From: Tetracentron sinense
Lineage: Eukaryota; Streptophyta; Magnoliopsida; Trochodendrales; Trochodendraceae
Reading direction: 5' to 3'
DNA: 64,000 nucleotides
Assembly (NCBI GenBank): GCA_015143295.1
Contig: CM026565.1
Location: 10,042,041 to 10,106,040, forward strand
The translations under genes were made by a program, and so were the position numbers. The notes below the pieces were generated by a model. It had not been told where the DNA came from. It did no database searches and saw nothing but the letters and a program-made list of their open reading frames with translations. Within the stretch, counting starts at the first letter, position 1. Each line of letters starts with the position of its first letter. Shown piece after piece: positions 58,117 through 64,000 of this stretch.

Positions 58117-60555
58117 TGTAGAGCCCCAGACTTTTTCATGCTTAATACATTACACTTCCGTTGTCATTTTGCCTTTAAAGAGGTATAATTAATAAATAAG
58201 GTAGAAAATTTAGAAATTTTGAAATGTCAGAAATGTTCCTTTTCGAAGTATGAACCCAACGCAAGTTGAATCGTCAAAATCGGACGAACGAGTCAAAAGA
58301 TATGGCCAAAACAGTCTAGACCTATAGGAAATCGTAGCTCGGAAGGCGCTAAGGACGTAGCTCGGAAGGCGCTAAGGGCATACTCTGATAACGTATTCAT
58401 TGTGCATCCGTCGCGCAGCAGATAACGTATCCGTTGTGCAATAGACAACGGTACATTATACAGCAGACAACGTGTACGTTGTACAGCACAACGAGTCGGC
58501 ACTGTGCACAGCACAACGAGTTAGCACTATTCACAGCACAACGTGTTCATCACTATTCACAGCACAACGAGTTGGCACTATTCACAGCACAACGAGTTGG
58601 CACTGTGCACAGCACAACGAGTTAGCACTATTCACAGCACAACGAGTGGCACTATTCACAGCATAACGAGTGGCACTATTCACAACACAACGTGTTCAGC
58701 ACTGTCCACAGCTCAACGTGTTCAGCATTCGTGTTTTTACAGTAATTCCAGTAAGGGTATTATGGTCTTTTGTCAGTCCACTCTTACCTTAAGAGTTTAA
58801 CCCGAGCCTTTAGGGCATCATTTGACACTTAGAGAGTTTGAGAGAATAGGAGAAAGGGGAGAAGGCGATTCCAACCTAGGGTTTCCAGTTTGGAGAGAAA
58901 TCAAGGGGTTTGTGAACCCACACTCAACTCAAGCCCGTTTTTCTTCAAGATCAAGGCACAAGCTCGTGAGGAGCATCTCCTCAAGCTAGGGCAGCAGCTA
59001 CACAGTCGTTTTGGAAAGGGGTTTCTTCCTCATTTCTTCAGGTCGGTACTTCTTACTACCCTCCTAGTTATAGTTCCTTCTTCCCCTTTATTTCTCTTTA
59101 TTTTCCTTTATTTACACATGTGTTATGAGATGGATGGTTGAGAATGGTGAATGGAGATGGAATGGGCGATTGGATGCCAATGGTTGTGTGTGATGAACAA
59201 ATGGGGAAGGGCATTGTTCCAATAATGAACATACATGTATGATTTGAGTAAAACCCATCTAGAAAAGCATGTTGTAGGGTAAATCCATAATGAACACACC
59301 ATGTTTGATGAAATGCCAAGGTGAATACAGTGAGCTGTAAATTAGTAAATGCATGCCTAATAAATTCTGAATATTGCTAGGGCCTATGATAGTATGTTTC
59401 CTGCTTTCCCCTAAATGATATGAATATTACATTGCTCAATCATTGATGTTATATGTGTTGTGGAATTACCCAAATGTCATGTTTAAATTTAAATGCAAGT
59501 ATGTACACGGTTCCCACGAGCACGGCATGCATGACATGATTTATCGTGGTTTTCAAGAAACATGGTTAGAGGTGGGACATATCCTACGATATGTTTTACC
59601 TCGCTTTTCACAAGAAGACAAGAACCAACATTCCACGAGGGGTCTCCCCTCACTCACAAGTACATATCATGAAGAAGGGCCTCCCTTCCCTCGCAAGTAC
59701 ATACATATCATGAAGAAGGGTCTCCCTTCCCTCTCAAGTGCATTGCATAAAGAAGGGTATCCCTTCCCTCTCAAGGCATCTCTCAAGTGCATCTCACAAG
59801 GACACCTCACAAGTGTATCTCACAAGTTACACGATCACAAGCAAGCACTCATGACATGCATGACATGACACGACATACAAGAATCAAGCAAGATAGACAA
59901 GATGAGTTTTCAAGCACGAAAATGGTACTTTAAGTCAAGTCAAGTGCACGATGTTTCAAGAGGTTTTATCGGCTTCCTACAAATTACAAGCATGATTATA
60001 AATTGCTTTGCTTCCTTGTATGATATGAATTGTTTCCGTCTAACATATATGTATTGCTCCTGATTTATGTATTGCCATTTTTATACTATAATTGTTGGTT
60101 AGTATTTAGTACCCGCTGAGTATTCCATGCTCAGCCGTACTTCTTATGTCGGCAGGTTCTGAGGGAGCTGCTGCTCCATTTGATGTTTGTGCTCCTGGTC
60201 CATGGGTGGAAGAGGAGTACGTTGAGGAACCTCCCGTAGAGGGTTATCAGTAGGTGGTGTTAGATTCTGAGTGAATAGCTGTGGGTGAGATGAGAGTTAG
60301 ATTTATGTATTTTGGCGGGCATGTCCGCACTTTCTTATGGATTCCTTTTTGTGTAAACTTGGATTTAAGTATGTATATACATAGAGGTTTGTTAGTCTTC
60401 CGCTGTGCTATGTTAGAGTATGTTTCCGCTGTTTATTCCTCTATTGTATATGCTCTGTGGGTTTTTGCAGGTTGGTTTGTCAAGCAAGTCATGTAATCCA
60501 TGATTAGTCGTCCAAAGTTCACTCTAACTCCTAGGGTGGGTTTTGGGACGCGACA
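58117..60555 (+). mobile_element. Solo LTR I, TSD TGATT
   Basis: A 2,439-bp LTR starting TGTAGAGCCCCAGACTTTTT and ending TTTTGGGACGCGACA, flanked by TGATT at 58112-58116 and 60556-60560. It has no interior. A 25-26 bp tandem array is at 58488-58722. A further loose array of AAGAAGGGTCTCCCTTCCCT units is at about 59640-59780. It is closely related to LTR H outside the arrays and to LTR E in its array type. Confidence 0.95.
58488..58722 (+). repeat. 25-26 bp tandem array in LTR I, about 9 copies
   Basis: Units resemble ACAACGAGTTGGCACTATTC plus ACAGC, with GTGTTC variants. They are the same kind of unit as at 28663-28974 but diverged and shorter. Confidence 0.9.
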
Positions 60556-61766
60556 TGATTAGATATTGGCAAAGGTTGCATATATCACAATGAGTAGAGA
60601 AGTTTACAACAGCTCATTGCTCAATCCTAGTTGGCTTAACTAGTTTCTACACAAGTGTGAATCAATTGTCAGGACCACTGAAATCAATATTTCAATTTGG
60701 TGAAAAAGCCCATACATGTCATACAAAGATCATCAGGGTAGATCCAACAATACATAACGAACAAGTACATACAAATGAGCAGAGATATAAAATACCTTAG
60801 GGGCAGACTGAACGCGGCCTTCAATTTCTGTTTAAATTGAGTATTAATTAATCTAATTTATCTCGGCTTTGTACATTTGAGATAAAATGAACGGAAAATT
60901 ATATGATATGGTTATGAGTCCAACTTCTATGTTTATGGATAATTACTACAACCGCGTTACAGTTGCTTGTGTTTTTGTTTGGCTCAGGTATATTGAAGAT
61001 GATATTGTTATTTTTATTTCTGCGAAATATTATGTCTATTGCCTATTATCGATGATTTCTCTTCTTATATTGACGAATGTGGCTTGTTTTAGATTACTGC
61101 AATAATCTGGAACTCTATTCATCATAATTTTCAACTGTAACTTCCATAGTGATTCCTGCATCCCTCAAGGTCATAGTGATGTGCATGCATTGAAACTTAG
61201 ATCCCCTGTTCAAGAATGATTGTCGGATAAGTGCATCTCTTACCATCACTATGGACGGATTCGTTGTAGATGACGATGTGTAGTTCCTACGTGGACTAGA
61301 TAACCTCTAACAACCGATCCGTCCTGGATGTGAAGAGGAGTAATTGTCTGCAAATGATTCTTGAATTGTCCGTGTGGACAGTTTGGGAATGCATAAGCCC
61401 GAAGCATGTCTCAGTCACTCATGCAGCATTAATTTTGGGAATATCTTCGTCAGTCATCCCTATTGTTCTCTAGGTACATATTTGGACAGGGAATGCATCT
61501 GCCCCTAGTCTGAATTGTGTACTTGAAGAGCCATGGGGAGATGCTACCGGAATTTCCTGCAAATTGTAAAAAGCACGTGCGGTACTAATTCTTGGGGATT
61601 ATGTATTCTTGAATGGGATAGGAACACCCCACCCAATAAGTATTCAACAATCATGGTGCATGCATGCATTACCCCAATTATTCTGGTGTCAATTCTTTAT
61701 CATTCACTAATGACATGTATACATTATCTGTTGTTGTTAGTGATTTCGAGACCTGATCAAGTGACC
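60556..61766. other. Region between solo LTR I and transposase
   Basis: No gene could be supported. The sequence is AT-rich with scattered short open readings without domains. It is presumed to be CACTA upstream sequence, including the promoter or leader of the transposase, but no clear TATA box stands out. Confidence 0.4.
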
Positions 61767-62660
61767 ATGGATAAAAGTTGGGTTTCTGCAAATAGGTGGA
61801 GTGATATATATAAAATGGGTGTCAACAATTTATTAGATTTTGCATGTATTCAGTCACCACAATTCGGCAGTACCATCAAGTGTCCGTGTAAAAAATGTAG
61901 TAATCGATATTATTACAACCGAAGCAGTGTGTACGAACATTTGATTTGTGATGGATTTGATAAGCATTATGTCACGGCTACATGGATTTTCCATGGGGAA
62001 AGACCGCATCCTACATCTTCAACTGCCCAAGTGGTGAGAGACATTAATAACCCTGTAATAGAAGAAATGCAAGAGATGTTGCACGCGGCTTTCGGGCCCA
62101 ATCGTGCAAACAAAGTGACAGTCGATGAGGGGCCAAGTGAAACAAGAGAGAGTCCCAATGCTGAAGCCGCAAAATTCTATAAGTTGGTTGAAGATGCCGA
62201 ACAACATTTGTATCCCGGATGTAAAAAATTCAGTAAACTGTCATTTATCGTCCACTTATATAACATTAAGTGTCTGAATGAATGGAGCGACAAATCATTC
62301 ACGATGTTACTTCAATTACTGAAAGAAGCACTTTCTGAAGGTGAGACATTGCCTTCATCCTTCTACCAAACTAAAAAGATAATCAGGGAATTAGGTCTTG
62401 GTTACAATAAAATTGATGCTTGTCCAAACGATTGCCTATTATACTAGAAGAAACATGTTGATGATAGTGCATGTTCTGTTTGTGGAATTTCACGGTGGAA
62501 GACTGCAGACTCTTGTATTCCGCCGTCATCTAGGAAGGAAGACAGAATTCCCACAAAGATTTTGCGTCATTTTCCATTAAAGCCCAGACTTCAAAGACTT
62601 TTTATGTCAGACAAGACAGCTGGTTCCATGAGATGGCATGCAGAGGGTCGGACCCGAGAT
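61767..62660 (+). pseudogene. CACTA TNP2-type transposase, N-terminal part, broken
   Basis: The protein would cut and join CACTA ends. The start ATG at 61767 gives MDKSWVSANRWSDIYKMGV, the opening of the transposase-associated domain, which continues with CPCKKC and HLICDGFDKHYVTATWIFHGE (residues about 1-78). The next block has VEDAEQHLYPGCKKFSKLSF and LPSSFYQTKKIIRELGLGY, the region preceding the TNP2 core. A TAG at 62445-62447 replaces the tryptophan usual at this place; after it the same frame continues with CSVCGISRWK and SMRWHAEGRTRDG up to about 62660. Homology then stops, either at an intron donor-like GGTATGCC or at a truncation. The catalytic core is not visible. An upstream in-frame extension to 61533 lacks homology, so 61767 is preferred. 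Confidence 0.85.
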
Positions 62661-63353
62661 GGGTATGCCTCGTTACTCCTTGTTATGCTTCGAGTATATT
62701 TCAGGTTCACATTCTTTTCAGCCATCAACCTTTCTACTGGTAATTGTAATCTTTCTCATCATTGATATCATAGCATACCTGTATTAATCTTGTGGAAACC
62801 ACTAACAAGATAATCTTATTTTCTGCAATTCCTCACAAGCTGTCATACTTGGATCTCAACAGATGTAGCCAATTTGGATGATGGTTGTGAGAAGTTTTGT
62901 GGTGAGTGACATTCAGACTTCAAAGATGATTTATTATGTCGGATGCTTATTATCATGCATACATTTGTAGACATGGTGATATCATGGGTTGATTATTTGC
63001 ACCAGTAATCAAAATGCAAATATTGTTATTTGTTTAAACTCATTACGTATGAGATTTACTTTAATGAGTTGTTTATTTGCATGTTATTGGTGGTAGTGGT
63101 GGTGGGTAGGTGATGGTAGTGGTGGTGGGTAGGTGTCGTGGTGGGTAGTGGTGGTAGTGGTCGTGGGTGGTGGTAGTCGTGGTGGGTAGGTGATGGTAGT
63201 GGTGGTAGTGGTTGTGGGTAGGTGACGGTATTATTGTGTAAGATGTCAAATGAAACCTTGAATGTAATTTGCCAAAAAAAAAGAAACTGCCAACTGTTGG
63301 TACTAATAGCATTCCTAGCAGCCTCACCAAATTATAGACCTATTTAGTTAGTA
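62661..63353. other. Non-coding stretch with microsatellite
   Basis: No coding signal belonging to the transposase could be followed. The notable element is the GGT-rich microsatellite at 63083-63236. Confidence 0.45.
63083..63236 (+). repeat. GGT/TAGG-rich microsatellite
   Basis: Imperfect repeats of TGGTGG, TAGTGG and GGTAGGTGATGG run for about 150 bp. The G-rich strand is plus, with many GG and GGG runs. Confidence 0.9.
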
Positions 63354-63470
63354 TCTATACTATTATAATGGGAGAAAGGTTGATAGCGTTACCTAAAAAT
63401 ATTTACCTACAATAACTTTCAAATCTTTACTATAGCAGAGACCTCGTGCGATGCACGGTAATAACTAAGA
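63354..63470 (+). mobile_element. Possible Helitron 5' terminus
   Basis: After an A, the sequence reads TCTATACTATTATAATGGGA, a start resembling plant Helitron 5' ends. About 90 bases on is CCTCGTGCGATGCACGGTAA, similar to the CGTGC-GCACGG words seen in those elements. No 3' hairpin with CTAG end was found in the window. The assignment rests on resemblance only. Confidence 0.3.
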
Positions 63471-63689
63471 ATATCTAAAATTAAATAATATTATTTATTT
63501 ATTTAAATATTAAGTAATATATATTAAAAATATTTCATAAATTTTATTTTTAATAGTATTAGTTTTTTATTATTTGATATACATTATTATTTGTATTAAT
63601 TAATTTTATAATAATGATTTATTATTTTTTTAATAACATTTATAGGAAAATCATAAGTTATTTAGTATTAAACTTAAATTAATACACCC

Positions 63690-63835
63690 AAGAGTTGGAG
63701 ATAAGAGAGAACTCTATAAGAGAGGAGATAGATAGGACTCTAGGATGAGATAGTGGGTCCCAAACCTCTAAGAGTTGGAGATAAGAGAGAAGTTTATAAT
63801 AGTGGAGATAGAGAGAGCTCTAGGATGAAATAGTG
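63690..63835 (+). repeat. 80-bp direct duplication
   Basis: AAGAGTTGGAGATAAGAGAG begins at 63690 and again at 63770. The copies continue in parallel to TCTAGGATGAGATAGTG and TCTAGGATGAAATAGTG. Confidence 0.88.
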
Positions 63836-64000
63836 CAAACGGTTGTGATTATACATAGGCTTTTCAATTTTAATCAAACTACACTTCTAACAAAATAATA
63901 AATATCTTCTTTAATACTAATCTATAAGATAACTCTCGATAAGAGTTGTGTCGTTTGAGGATAAAGGAAAGAGTCATTAATACTAATCTATACGTTTGAG

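Larger units (their letters stand above)
53829..62660 (+). mobile_element. CACTA (En/Spm-type) DNA transposon, 5' end to truncated transposase
   Basis: The left end is the terminal inverted repeat CACTACAAGAAA at 53829-53840, followed by subterminal repeats. A TNP2-type transposase gene starts at 61767. Two solo LTRs (54277-56604 and 58117-60555) are later insertions. I found no TTTCTTGTAGTG end up to 64000, so the right end is outside the window or lost; transposase homology stops near 62660. The three bases before the left end are ATA, the possible 3-bp target duplication, but no partner is visible. The assignment of everything between as one element is an inference. Confidence 0.75.

Noticed and set aside
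61533..61766. N-terminal extension of the transposase reading
   Set aside because: The extension is hydrophobic, lacks similarity to TNP2 proteins, and the ATG at 61767 begins the conserved domain.

Overview
This window is nuclear DNA of a flowering plant. Nearly all of it is nested, mostly broken transposable elements; I found no intact host gene, no tRNA or rRNA gene and no bacterial-style operon. The plant call rests on the element types: Ty3-gypsy chromovirus-like elements with long LTRs primed by initiator Met tRNA, Ty1-copia elements with the same primer, a plant L1-type LINE with an RNase H domain, and a CACTA element with a TNP2-type transposase. The density and depth of nesting suggest heterochromatin; I cannot name the species.

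Layout. 1-6325: a Ty1-copia 5' LTR with decayed gag (+), then a related copia gag (-). 6326-25924: a minus-strand gypsy element whose gag is split into three pieces by a solo LTR (6891-9258) and by a second solo LTR (9499-22744). That second LTR itself holds a third solo LTR (9502-11342) and a complete 9.8 kb non-autonomous copia-like element (12539-22310). The gypsy 5' LTR starts at 23401 and is broken by another LTR. 25925-40905: a plus-strand gypsy element with 5' LTR, primer site, gag and 3' LTR but no pol. Its 5' LTR is split by a 3.2 kb solo LTR (27899-31106) and by a LINE (about 31441-36990). 40906-47200: a minus-strand gypsy element with a truncated 3' LTR, pol and gag. 47201-50314: LTR debris around a solo LTR (47710-50100). 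50315-53322: the 3' part of a copia element whose LTR matches that of the 9.8 kb non-autonomous element. 53829 to at least 62660: a CACTA transposon with two solo LTRs in opposite orientation and a broken transposase gene. 63000-64000: microsatellite and AT-rich repeats.

Insertion order can be read because six insertions have perfect 5-bp target duplications: GCGAA, AGTCA, CATGT, GAGCA, GCTTG and, inside the CACTA element, GCCAA; a seventh, also inside the CACTA element, has TGATT. Removing the nested units makes the interrupted gag reading continuous again.

The most interesting signal is in the LTRs. Between two conserved blocks upstream of the TATA region, each LTR family carries a different cluster of short palindromic or tandem motifs. 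Two LTRs with nearly the same flanks (54277-56604 and 58117-60555) carry entirely different clusters at the same spot. A second variable tandem array lies further downstream in several LTRs. Other leads are a possible intron separating gag from protease-pol in one gypsy family, a recombination junction with 6-bp microhomology at about 40905, and a non-autonomous element present together with an apparent autonomous relative.
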